Positions 38,418-46,518 of a stretch of DNA of 64,000 bases are shown piece by piece. The number at the start of each line of letters is the position of its first letter. Position 1 is the first letter of the stretch. Made by a program: the position numbers and the translations under genes. Under the pieces are notes generated by a model, which made no database searches, was not told the origin of the DNA, and worked only from the letters and a program-made list of their open reading frames with translations. Source of the stretch: an uncultured Lachnospiraceae bacterium (GTDB lineage Bacteria; Bacillota; Clostridia; Lachnospirales; Lachnospiraceae); assembly GCA_910577175.1 (NCBI GenBank), contig CAJTLU010000005.1, positions 1-64,000 of the forward strand. Direction: 5' to 3'.

Positions 38418-39779
38418 CTAGCCGATCAACACCTTGCTCTCCGGCAGCTCCTTTCCGCTTTTCCCCTGTCCTGACTGCAGGGACAGGGCCAGCGTAATCG
38501 GACCGATACGCCCAAGATACATGCAAAACACAATAATATACTTTCCGACGCCGTTTAACTCCGCCGTCTTCCCTTGAGAAAGCCCGACCGTAGCCAGCGC
38601 TGAAACTACTTCATATAAGGACTCCAGAAGCTGGAAGCCCTGTGTTACGCAGATAAGCAACGTCCCTGCCACCATACAACAGAAGCTTACAGACACAACT
38701 GCCAGCGCCTTTTTCAGATAAAAACCCGGAATACTGCGCCCGAACGCCTCAATATTATTTTTTCCGCGGATGACCGAAATTACGGAAAGCACAATCACCG
38801 CCACAGTTACCGTTTTAATGCCGCCGGCGGTACTGGATGGGGAACCGCCGATAAACATCAATAAAAGTGTCAGGAAACCGGACGCAGACGTAAGGTTTTC
38901 CTGTGCAACCGTCTGAAATCCGGCAGTTCTTGTCGTTACCGACTGGAAAAAGGCTGCCATTACCTTCTGCCCTGGCGCCAGCTCCCCAAATGTCGCCGGA
39001 TTCCGGTATTCAAACAGGAAATAGAACAGCGCCCCGCCAAGAATCAGTCCGACGGTTACTGTAATTGCAATCTTTGTGTGCAGGGAAAGGCATTGTCTCG
39101 AGCGGCGCCACGAGATTTCCTTCTCCCTTACCAGCTTTGCCTGATGCAGGATATCCCTCCAGACCGGAAAGCCGATTCCTCCGGTAATAATCAGTGCCAT
39201 TGTCACCAGATTGACCGGCACGTTCGTCTGGTAAGGAACCAGGCTTGCGCTGCCAAATAAGTCCAGACCGGCATTGCAGAATGCGGATACAGAATGAAAC
39301 ACCGCATACCATACCGCCTTTGCCCCATACTCTCCGACAAAGCAGAAAAAATAAAATACAGCTCCGATTCCTTCAACAAGCAGCGTCCCCTTTACAACGC
39401 TCTTTGTCACACGGACCAGTCCTCCCAGTGTATCCAGATTATATGCTTCCTGTATCAGCAGACGTTCGGAAAGCGTTACCCGCCTTCCGAAAACAAGCAG
39501 CATAGTTGTCGTAACTGTAACGATACCAAGACCGCCAAACTGTACCAGCAGCAGAATGACTACCTGTCCGAACAGACTCCACTGCTCTGCCGTTACAACC
39601 GTAGAAAGCCCTGTCACACAGATGGCGCTCGTCGATACAAACAGCGCGTCCGAAAATCCGGCCGACTTCCCGTCTGCAGAAGCAATAGGCAAGGTTAAAA
39701 GCACGGCTCCAAGCAATAACCCAATAAAAAAACCGAGCATAATGATTCTCGTTGTTGTAAATCTGACTTTCTTCTTCAT
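38418..39779 (-). CDS. ktrB: Ktr/Trk potassium channel-like transporter subunit
   Basis: A 453-residue K+ translocating membrane subunit of the SKT superfamily. Its repeated M1-P-M2 units show selectivity-filter loops with Gly, such as ICVTGLSTV, SAFCNAGLDLFG, TRTAGFQT and ATVGLSQGK, surrounded by hydrophobic helices. GGAGGG precedes the ATG at 39779; the 40-codon extension upstream is repeat-derived and unlikely. With the adjacent RCK subunit it forms the cell's gated K+ uptake system for osmotic and pH homeostasis. Confidence 0.92.
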   Translation of the reverse strand: MKKKVRFTTTRIIMLGFFIGLLLGAVLLTLPIASADGKSAGFSDALFVSTSAICVTGLSTVVTAEQWSLFGQVVILLLVQFGGLGIVTVTTTMLLVFGRRVTLSERLLIQEAYNLDTLGGLVRVTKSVVKGTLLVEGIGAVFYFFCFVGEYGAKAVWYAVFHSVSAFCNAGLDLFGSASLVPYQTNVPVNLVTMALIITGGIGFPVWRDILHQAKLVREKEISWRRSRQCLSLHTKIAITVTVGLILGGALFYFLFEYRNPATFGELAPGQKVMAAFFQSVTTRTAGFQTVAQENLTSASGFLTLLLMFIGGSPSSTAGGIKTVTVAVIVLSVISVIRGKNNIEAFGRSIPGFYLKKALAVVSVSFCCMVAGTLLICVTQGFQLLESLYEVVSALATVGLSQGKTAELNGVGKYIIVFCMYLGRIGPITLALSLQSGQGKSGKELPESKVLIG

Positions 39780-39933
39780 ATTCCCTCCAGTACGATAGAG
39801 CAGAGCCACTGCCTTCCCATTATAATATAAAGCTTTTCTCCGCCTAAAATAACGAGTCCGCTTACGGACTCCCGCGCCGGGCGCGGCCGTTTGCGACATC
39901 TTCTACTCACGCGAGTGCGCATCCCGCGGAGCG

Positions 39934-40000
39934 TTTTTTACTTCATGGGGATGTATTTTAACGTACTGACGCAACACGGTAGTTCCTATGAAGTAGAAAG
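39934..40000. repeat. Inverted-repeat element, TTTTTTACTTCAT family, copy 2
   Basis: TTTTTTACTTCATGGG at 39934 mirrors TTCCTATGAAGTAGAAAG ending at 40000. Between them, GGATGTATTTTAACGTACTG and ACGCAACACGG resemble the inverse of the copy at 9458-9519. It sits between the diguanylate cyclase and ktrB genes, flanked by short GC-rich hairpins (for example GAGTCCGCTTACGGACTC near 39853). Confidence 0.7.
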
Positions 40001-40029
40001 GGCCGCGCTTCGTGCGACAGCCCCATGCT

Positions 40030-41958
40030 TTATCTTGGAATGGCATTTTCCCTGCCTTTCTTACTGCGTATCTTCTCTTTGTACATCAAGTCGTCTGCCT
40101 CTTCCACATAATCATCCAGCTCCTTGTCGCTCTTCGGGTCGGTCAGGATATAGCCAATGCTGGCCTCCACACGGTACGGAAGCTTTTCCCTCCCGTTCAA
40201 CTGCTCCAGCTCCTGCAGCAGTGTAAGCTTAAACGCCTCCGCCGCTTCTGCATTTTCTACCGGACCGATAATTAAAAACTCATCGCCGCCGTAACGCACT
40301 ACGATTTTTTCCTTCCCCGCACATTTCTTTAAAACACCGGCAAAGAGAACCAAGGCATTGTCACCCTGGGAATGCCCGAACGTATCATTGATGTACTTTA
40401 AATAGTTCATGTCCATAAACATCACTAAAAGCCGTTTGCCGCAGCCCTTGTTCTTTTCATACATCTCATATCCGTCACGCAGATAGCCGAAACGGTTGTA
40501 TAAATCAGTCAACGCATCCTTCATGTAGATGCTGTCAAGTCTCTTGTTAATCTTGCGCAGATTTTCCAGGTCGCGCAGGTTACCATATGCGCCGTTGATT
40601 GAATTAGAAAGATAGTATATCCAGCGCCGCCGCAAAAGGCAACACCCGTCCACCACAACAAAATACCCGATTACCGCGCCGGTCTTCTGCACCGGCATAA
40701 ACATATAGACATGGGAGCCTTCTTCCTCTATCTTCAAATCGTTCGGAAGAAGCTGGCTCTTTTTTATCAGTAACGGTCCATCCATTTCTTTATTTCTTTT
40801 TACGCTCATCATTACATACTGCGTCTTACAGTAACCCGGCTTCCAGGTAATCTCAAGCGGCTGCGTACTGTAATAGACATCCTGATTCACGCACATTGCA
40901 AAACCGTATATATCATCATACATCTTTAAGAAATCCCGCAACACCCACTTAAATAAATCCTCCGACGTTGCGAGTGCAAGCTCCTGACGAATCCGGATAA
41001 CCTTATCGTAATATTCGCTCTCTTTTCTCTGCCTGTAATAGCTCTGTCGCTGAAGCTGTCTTGCATCCGCCTTCTCGGCCTCCCGCTCCTCCGGTGCATA
41101 GCACCCGCAGCTCCCCCGCAGGACAAGCTCCGGCTCATACAAAACGCGCTCCGGCACCTTTTCCCCACGAATTATCTGAAGCAGGATATCACAGCCTACA
41201 TAGCCCAGCATCCGGACCTTTTTGTCTATCGTGGTAATCTTTGGCGTAAATGTCCGGGCGTTCTCGTCGTTGTCATACCCGGTAATCAGAAAATCCTCCG
41301 GCGGATACTTCCCGTCCTCTTCCGCCTCCTGGCAATATCCGAGCGCCATTGCATCATTTGCACAGACAACCGCATCCGGCAGCTCGATTCCCAGCTCCTT
41401 AAAATCACGATACGCCTGCCTGCCCTCGGAAGTAACAAAATGATACTCCCGCATTCTTCTTTCCTCAACCGGAATCCCGTGCGCTGTCAAAGCATCCATA
41501 TATGCTTTTTTCCTGATAATATTGTCCTGGTGCTCCGCACCACCGCCGACATAGTTTAACGTACGGCAGCCATGCTCCGTAATCAGATGCTCTACTATCT
41601 GGTACATCGCCTTGTAGCCGTCCGGAATAATCGTAGGAACGCCATCCATCTCCGTTTCTAAAGAAACCATCGGTTTCCCGCAGGAAATCAGCTCCGGATG
41701 ATACTTTTTCAAAAGTTCATAGCCCTGTACTACATTGACAGAAAAGAGAAAGCCTTCATACTCCTCATAATTTACCAAAGAATAAATATTATAATTTCCA
41801 AAATTGTCCGGGTTATCCAGACCAAACACAGGAAAGCACAAAAAAACATGCAGATCCCAGCCCATTTCGGCAAGACGTTCTCTGATTCCGTCGATTACTG
41901 TCTCGAGAATCTCACCATCCCATACTGCGGCAAGCAACGCAAGCTTGTGCTTTTCCAT
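40030..41958 (-). CDS. Diguanylate cyclase with LacI-type sugar-sensor domain
   Basis: A 642-residue protein. Residues 1 to about 310 form a periplasmic-binding-protein-like sensor as in LacI regulators (DGVPTIIPDGYKAMYQIVEH, ELPDAVVCANDAMALGYCQE), but no helix-turn-helix precedes it. A GAF-like middle follows, then a C-terminal GGDEF domain with DALTDLYNRFGYL and the intact active site RYGGDEF; I see no RxxD inhibitory site before it. It would make c-di-GMP in response to a cytosolic sugar-like ligand. AAGGAG supports the ATG at 41958. No signal peptide is visible, so sensing is probably intracellular. Confidence 0.88.
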   Translation of the reverse strand: MEKHKLALLAAVWDGEILETVIDGIRERLAEMGWDLHVFLCFPVFGLDNPDNFGNYNIYSLVNYEEYEGFLFSVNVVQGYELLKKYHPELISCGKPMVSLETEMDGVPTIIPDGYKAMYQIVEHLITEHGCRTLNYVGGGAEHQDNIIRKKAYMDALTAHGIPVEERRMREYHFVTSEGRQAYRDFKELGIELPDAVVCANDAMALGYCQEAEEDGKYPPEDFLITGYDNDENARTFTPKITTIDKKVRMLGYVGCDILLQIIRGEKVPERVLYEPELVLRGSCGCYAPEEREAEKADARQLQRQSYYRQRKESEYYDKVIRIRQELALATSEDLFKWVLRDFLKMYDDIYGFAMCVNQDVYYSTQPLEITWKPGYCKTQYVMMSVKRNKEMDGPLLIKKSQLLPNDLKIEEEGSHVYMFMPVQKTGAVIGYFVVVDGCCLLRRRWIYYLSNSINGAYGNLRDLENLRKINKRLDSIYMKDALTDLYNRFGYLRDGYEMYEKNKGCGKRLLVMFMDMNYLKYINDTFGHSQGDNALVLFAGVLKKCAGKEKIVVRYGGDEFLIIGPVENAEAAEAFKLTLLQELEQLNGREKLPYRVEASIGYILTDPKSDKELDDYVEEADDLMYKEKIRSKKGRENAIPR

Positions 41959-42059
41959 CGGCTTACTCCTTCCAAGCATCTTTCGCTTTCAAACATATTT
42001 TTTTTATTATACTCCTTTTTCTTCCTTTTCGTCAAATGTTTTTTTACTTACCTGACGCC

Positions 42060-42088
42060 TTGTGCATTTCGGCCCGATATTGTATAAT
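42060..42088 (+). promoter_or_regulatory. Promoter for malic enzyme
   Basis: TTGTGC at 42060, 17-base spacer, and a consensus TATAAT at 42083-42088, about 90 bases before the start codon. It likely drives the three-gene run malic enzyme, radical SAM and DUF4364. Confidence 0.65.
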
Positions 42089-42177
42089 GTTGTTTTAGAG
42101 TAAATGCAGAGGCATAAAAAATTTATAAAAATAATCTTAAGATAACGGAGAATGTTTTCTCTGCGGAAGGAGACCCT

Positions 42178-43329
42178 ATGACCATCAACGAACAATCCCT
42201 TGCCCTCCATGCAACGTGGAACGGCAAACTCACTACCGAATCCAAATGTAACGTAAATTCCCGCGAAGCACTTGCGCTTGCCTATACGCCGGGCGTTGCA
42301 GAGCCATGCAAAGTAATCGCGGAACACCCGGACGAGGTCTACCGCTACACCATCAAAGCAAATACCGTTGCTGTTATCTCGGACGGCAGCGCCGTACTGG
42401 GTCTTGGTAACATCGGAGCCGCGGCAGCGATGCCGGTTATGGAAGGGAAATGTGTGCTGTTTAAGGAGTTCGGCGGCGTCAATGCGTTTCCGATTTGTCT
42501 TGATACGCAGGATACCGAAGAAATCATTAAAACCATTGTCCATATCGCTCCGGCGTTCGGCGGCATCAATTTAGAGGATATTTCTGCACCACGCTGCTTT
42601 GAAATCGAAGAGCGCCTGAAAAAGCTCCTTCCAATTCCGGTTTTCCATGACGACCAGCACGGCACTGCCATTGTGGTACTTGCAGGCGTTATCAATGCCT
42701 TAAAGGTTGTTGGAAAGAAAAAAGAGGACTGTCAGGTTGTCATAAACGGAGCAGGCTCCGCCGGTATCGCGATTGCAAAGCTTCTTTTAAACTACGGCTT
42801 TTCAAAGCTGATTCTCTGCGATAAGGCAGGCATGCTTTCAAAAAAGACAAAGGACCTGAACTGGATGCAGAAAGAAATGGTGGAGCTGACAAACTTAGAA
42901 GAGCGCGAAGGCACCCTTGCAGATGCCATGAAGGGCGCGGATATCTTCATCGGCGTTTCCGCGCCGGGCATTGTGACAGAGGAAATGGTTGCTTCTATGA
43001 ATGCTGACGCAATTCTCTTTGCCATGGCAAATCCTGTACCGGAAATTATGCCGGACCTGGCAAAAAAGGCAGGCGCCCGTGTCATCGGGACGGGCCGCTC
43101 CGACTTCCCGAACCAGGTCAACAATGTCGTCGCCTTTCCAGGTATCTTCCGCGGCGCCCTTGAAGGCCGTGCCGCGCAGATTACCGAGGAAATGAAGCTT
43201 GCTGCTGCGCTTGCCATCGCAGAGCTTGTAGACGATTCAGAGCTTTCGGAGGACAACATCATGCCGCAGCCGTTTGACCCAAGGGTCTGCGACGTCGTCA
43301 GCGCCGCCGTAAAAGCACACATTCAGTAG
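42178..43329 (+). CDS. NAD(P)-dependent malic enzyme
   Basis: A 383-residue short-form malic enzyme that oxidatively decarboxylates malate to pyruvate. It shows LAYTPGVAEPCKVI, the metal- and malate-binding VFHDDQHGTAIVVLAG with the conserved Asp pair, the nucleotide loop INGAGSAGIAIAKLL and FAMANPVPEI. Cofactor preference cannot be decided by eye. GAAGGAG stands before the ATG. It is followed by the radical SAM gene after nine bases. Confidence 0.95.
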   Translation: MTINEQSLALHATWNGKLTTESKCNVNSREALALAYTPGVAEPCKVIAEHPDEVYRYTIKANTVAVISDGSAVLGLGNIGAAAAMPVMEGKCVLFKEFGGVNAFPICLDTQDTEEIIKTIVHIAPAFGGINLEDISAPRCFEIEERLKKLLPIPVFHDDQHGTAIVVLAGVINALKVVGKKKEDCQVVINGAGSAGIAIAKLLLNYGFSKLILCDKAGMLSKKTKDLNWMQKEMVELTNLEEREGTLADAMKGADIFIGVSAPGIVTEEMVASMNADAILFAMANPVPEIMPDLAKKAGARVIGTGRSDFPNQVNNVVAFPGIFRGALEGRAAQITEEMKLAAALAIAELVDDSELSEDNIMPQPFDPRVCDVVSAAVKAHIQ

Positions 43330-43338
43330 AGGCGTCTT

Positions 43339-44247
43339 ATGCTTACCGCAAATGAATATTACCGCGCCCGGTTTGGCGGAAAGGTCTACCGTATTTCGTT
43401 AAACGGCGGCATGACCTGCCCGAACCGGGACGGCACCATCGGTACCGGCGGCTGTATCTTCTGCAGCCGGGGCGGCTCCGGCGAGTTTGCCGCTTCCGCC
43501 CTGCTTCCGGTTCCAGCGCAGCTTGCAGCCGCAAAGAAAAAAATAGCTGCCAAGCTCCCGAAGCAAAAAGAGAACTTTGCCGGCTATCTGACCTACTTTC
43601 AGGCGTTTACCAATACCTACGCCCCGGTTCCCTATCTGCGCCGGATTTTTTCTGAGGCGCTTTCCGACCCGGAAACCGTCGGACTGTCCGTTGCCACCAG
43701 ACCGGACTGTCTTTCGGCGGAATGTATCGCGCTTCTTGCGGAATTAAACCAGAAAAAGCCGGTTTATGTCGAACTGGGACTGCAGACCATCCACGAGGAA
43801 ACGGCGCGCTTTCTCCGGCGCGGCTACCCTCTTCCGGTTTACGACGATGCAGTTTCCCGTCTGCATGCTGCAGGTCTTCCCGTCATTACCCACATTATTC
43901 TGGGGCTTCCGAAGGAATCGCCGGCGGATATGGCGCAAACCGTAAGCTATGTCGTAAACAGCAAGGTACACGGCATCAAGCTGCAGCTTCTGCACATTCT
44001 GGAGGATACGGACCTTGCGGAGTATTACCGGAGCGCTCCCGTCTCTGAGTTTGGCTGCATGACACTGGATTCCTATACAAAAATCCTCTGTTCCCTGCTT
44101 CCGCTGATTCCGGAAGGAACGGTCGTCTACCGCATTACCGGCGACGGACCGAAGAAAACCTTACTCGCGCCCGTCTGGAGCGCAGACAAAAAAAATGTAC
44201 TTAATGCCCTTCACCGGCAGATGGAAAGGAGTTTTCATGCAATCTGA
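43339..44247 (+). CDS. TIGR01212-family radical SAM protein (YhcC-like)
   Basis: A 302-residue radical SAM enzyme. The cluster motif is CPNRDGTIGTGGCIFC, with CX11CX2C spacing like E. coli YhcC, and SVATRPDCL, ELGLQTIHEETARFL and THIILGLPKES mark the TIM-barrel strands. The reaction is unknown. GAGG precedes the ATG; nine bases separate it from malic enzyme. It overlaps the next gene by 11 bases, so the three genes are co-transcribed. Confidence 0.9.
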   Translation: MLTANEYYRARFGGKVYRISLNGGMTCPNRDGTIGTGGCIFCSRGGSGEFAASALLPVPAQLAAAKKKIAAKLPKQKENFAGYLTYFQAFTNTYAPVPYLRRIFSEALSDPETVGLSVATRPDCLSAECIALLAELNQKKPVYVELGLQTIHEETARFLRRGYPLPVYDDAVSRLHAAGLPVITHIILGLPKESPADMAQTVSYVVNSKVHGIKLQLLHILEDTDLAEYYRSAPVSEFGCMTLDSYTKILCSLLPLIPEGTVVYRITGDGPKKTLLAPVWSADKKNVLNALHRQMERSFHAI

Positions 44248-44773
44248 AATGCTGATGCTTTACAAACTTATGATTCTTTATATCCTGGACCGGATTGACT
44301 TTCCTCTGACCGATTCCCAGCTCACAGACTTTTTCATCGGGAAAAACTACACGGACTATTTCACCTTACATGAAACAATGAATGACCTGACAGAAGACGG
44401 CTTTATTGCCAAAGAAGTCATCCGGAATAAGACCCTCTACCACATTACGGAAGCCGGCGGAGAGGCGCTTTCCTTTTTCTTTAAGGACATTTCCCCGGCA
44501 GCCCGTGCCGATATCGACCAGTATCTCTCGGCACAGCGCTACCATCTGAAAGAGGAACAGTCTACCCCTGCGGACTATTATGAAGTGAAACATTCCGAAT
44601 ACCTTGCGGAATGCAAAATATTAGACCGGGATTCCGTCCTCCTAAATCTCCAGATTACGGTCTCCGGCGAAGCAGAGGCAGAAAAGCTCTGCAACAACTG
44701 GAAAGAAAACAGCACGGACATCTATACCTACATTATCAACCGGCTTCTGGCGGTGAAGGAAAAGGAAAGCTGA
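44237..44773 (+). CDS. DUF4364 family protein
   Basis: A 178-residue cytosolic protein with the DUF4364 start LMLYKLMILYILDRIDFPLT, then a winged-helix-like segment (LHETMNDLTEDGFIAKEVI, YHITEAGGEALSFF). It may be a DNA-binding regulator of PadR-like shape, although no target is known. AAGGAG is six to seven bases before the ATG at 44237, inside the end of the radical SAM gene. The pairing with TIGR01212 genes recurs in Lachnospiraceae, as I recall. Confidence 0.85.
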   Translation: MQSEMLMLYKLMILYILDRIDFPLTDSQLTDFFIGKNYTDYFTLHETMNDLTEDGFIAKEVIRNKTLYHITEAGGEALSFFFKDISPAARADIDQYLSAQRYHLKEEQSTPADYYEVKHSEYLAECKILDRDSVLLNLQITVSGEAEAEKLCNNWKENSTDIYTYIINRLLAVKEKES

Positions 44774-44793
44774 ATTTCTACCTTTTGAACGAA

Positions 44794-44841
44794 AGCTTCT
44801 GAAAGTTCGGGGCGGCACTGCCCCTGGAATTTTCAGAAGCT
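44794..44841. terminator. Bidirectional terminator hairpin
   Basis: AGCTTCTGAAA and TTTCAGAAGCT pair around an inner GGGGC.../GCCCC stem. The hairpin separates the convergent DUF4364 and cysK genes. The U-tract is weak on both strands, so efficiency is uncertain. Confidence 0.55.
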
Positions 44842-44858
44842 GTCCACAAAATATAAAA

Positions 44859-45788
44859 CTAACCCTCAAACAACGGCGTAGACAGATACCGGTCCCCGGT
44901 ATCCGGAAATAAAACGACTATCGTCTTTCCTTCGTTTTCCGGACGTCTTGCAAGCTCCGCGGCAGCCCAGAGCGCCGCACCAGAGGAAATCCCGACCAGA
45001 ATCCCCTCGTTTCTTCCAACCAGCCTTCCCGTTTCAAAGGCATCCTCGTCCGTTACCGGGATAATCTCGTCATAAACCCCGGTATTCAACGTCTCCGGAA
45101 TAAAGCCTGCGCCGATTCCCTGAATCTTGTGAGCGCCCGCTACACCTGTAGAAAGCACTGCCGATGCCGCAGGCTCCACGGCAACCACCCGAATCTCCGG
45201 ATTCTTTGACTTTAAATATGCTCCGACGCCCGTAATCGTTCCGCCGGTTCCGACGCCTGCGACAAAAATATCGACCTTTCCTTCCGTATCCGCATAAATC
45301 TCTGGTCCTGTCGTCTCAAAATGCACCTTCGGATTCGCAGGGTTGACAAACTGGCCTGCCAGAAAGCCGCCCGGAATTTCCTTTACCAGCTCTTCTGCCT
45401 TTGCAATGGCACCTGTCATTCCCTTTGCACCCTCTGTCAGCACCAATTCCGCACCATATGCTTTCATCAGCTGCCTGCGTTCTACAGACATAGTCTCCGG
45501 CATTACGATCATAATACGGTATCCTCTTGCAGCAGCAACAGAAGCAAGCCCGATTCCCGTATTTCCGGACGTCGGCTCAATAATCACAGAGTCCTTTGTC
45601 AGCCTGCCGTCCGCCTCAGCCTCATCTAACATTGCCTTTGCGACGCGGTCCTTCACAGAACCCGCAGGGTTAAAATATTCCAATTTGGCAAGCACTCTTG
45701 CCTTTAAGCCGAGCTTCTTCTCAAGATTCGTCAGCTCAAGCAGCGGGGTTCTCCCGATGATTTCATCTGCTGATTGATACAATGCCAT
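44859..45788 (-). CDS. cysK: Cysteine synthase A (O-acetylserine sulfhydrylase)
   Basis: A 309-residue PLP enzyme that makes cysteine from O-acetylserine and sulfide. Lys in [12 protein letters not shown] binds [15 protein letters not shown] is the substrate loop, [14 protein letters not shown] binds the phosphate, and [13 protein letters not shown] is the typical terminus. GGAGG is upstream. It stands apart from other sulfur genes here and lies after the ysxC end on the same strand by 104 bases. Confidence 0.96.
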   Translation of the reverse strand: MALYQSADEIIGRTPLLELTNLEKKLGLKARVLAKLEYFNPAGSVKDRVAKAMLDEAEADGRLTKDSVIIEPTSGNTGIGLASVAAARGYRIMIVMPETMSVERRQLMKAYGAELVLTEGAKGMTGAIAKAEELVKEIPGGFLAGQFVNPANPKVHFETTGPEIYADTEGKVDIFVAGVGTGGTITGVGAYLKSKNPEIRVVAVEPAASAVLSTGVAGAHKIQGIGAGFIPETLNTGVYDEIIPVTDEDAFETGRLVGRNEGILVGISSGAALWAAAELARRPENEGKTIVVLFPDTGDRYLSTPLFEG

Positions 45789-45892
45789 AGTACAGCCTCC
45801 TTATCTGCCCGGGAGACAATCCTTCCCTCTGCCTCCCTTTTCCTCCGCTTTTCGCTTTCCACACAAAAGACCCGCGGATACAGGTCTCTTTG

Positions 45893-46486
45893 TTACGCCT
45901 CTTCCCGAAGCTCTTCTTCCATTCTCTGCCAGACTTCCTCCCGTCCCTGCTTGGTTTCCGCCGAAAACGGAATCAGAAGCCCTTCCTTTGGCATCCCCAA
46001 GGTCGTTCGCACAAGCACGCACTGCTTTGCCACCTGGCTCCGTTTGATTTTATCTGCCTTTGTCGCAATTACCACCGGAAGAAAGCCGTGATACACAATC
46101 CAGTTATACATATCGCAGTCATTTTCCGACGGCGCATGCCGTATATCCACCAAAAGGAAAATTATTTTTAGCTGTGCCGAGCCCTTCAGGTAGCGCTCAA
46201 TCATCTTGCCCCACTTCGCCCGCAGCTCCTGCGAAACCTTTGCATAGCCATACCCCGGCAGGTCCACAAAATAGAGGCGCTCGTCGATGTTATAGAAATT
46301 GATTGTCTGGGTCTTTCCCGGCTGTCCGGAAGTCCTCGCATAAGACTTCCGGTTCATCAACGTATTAATTAACGAAGACTTTCCTACATTCGACTTTCCG
46401 GCAAATGCAAACTCTGGCAGGAGATTCTCCGGCAGCTTACTCGTAATCCCGCAAACTGTTTCCAAATTTACTTTTACAACATTCAT
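45893..46486 (-). CDS. ysxC: Ribosome biogenesis GTPase YsxC/EngB
   Basis: A 197-residue TrmE-Era class GTPase needed for 50S subunit assembly. G1 is GKSNVGKSSL, G2 includes TSGQPGKTQT, G3 is DLPGYGYAKV, and G4 is TKADK. AAAGGA lies six bases before the ATG at 46486; the 12-codon extension overlaps lon and is not preferred. It is the last gene of the glmM-tig-clpP-clpX-lon run, an order known from other Firmicutes (lon-ysxC). Confidence 0.96.
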   Translation of the reverse strand: MNVVKVNLETVCGITSKLPENLLPEFAFAGKSNVGKSSLINTLMNRKSYARTSGQPGKTQTINFYNIDERLYFVDLPGYGYAKVSQELRAKWGKMIERYLKGSAQLKIIFLLVDIRHAPSENDCDMYNWIVYHGFLPVVIATKADKIKRSQVAKQCVLVRTTLGMPKEGLLIPFSAETKQGREEVWQRMEEELREEA

Positions 46487-46518
46487 TAAAATTCCTTTCA
46501 TCTCCGGTGCTTTTCCGG

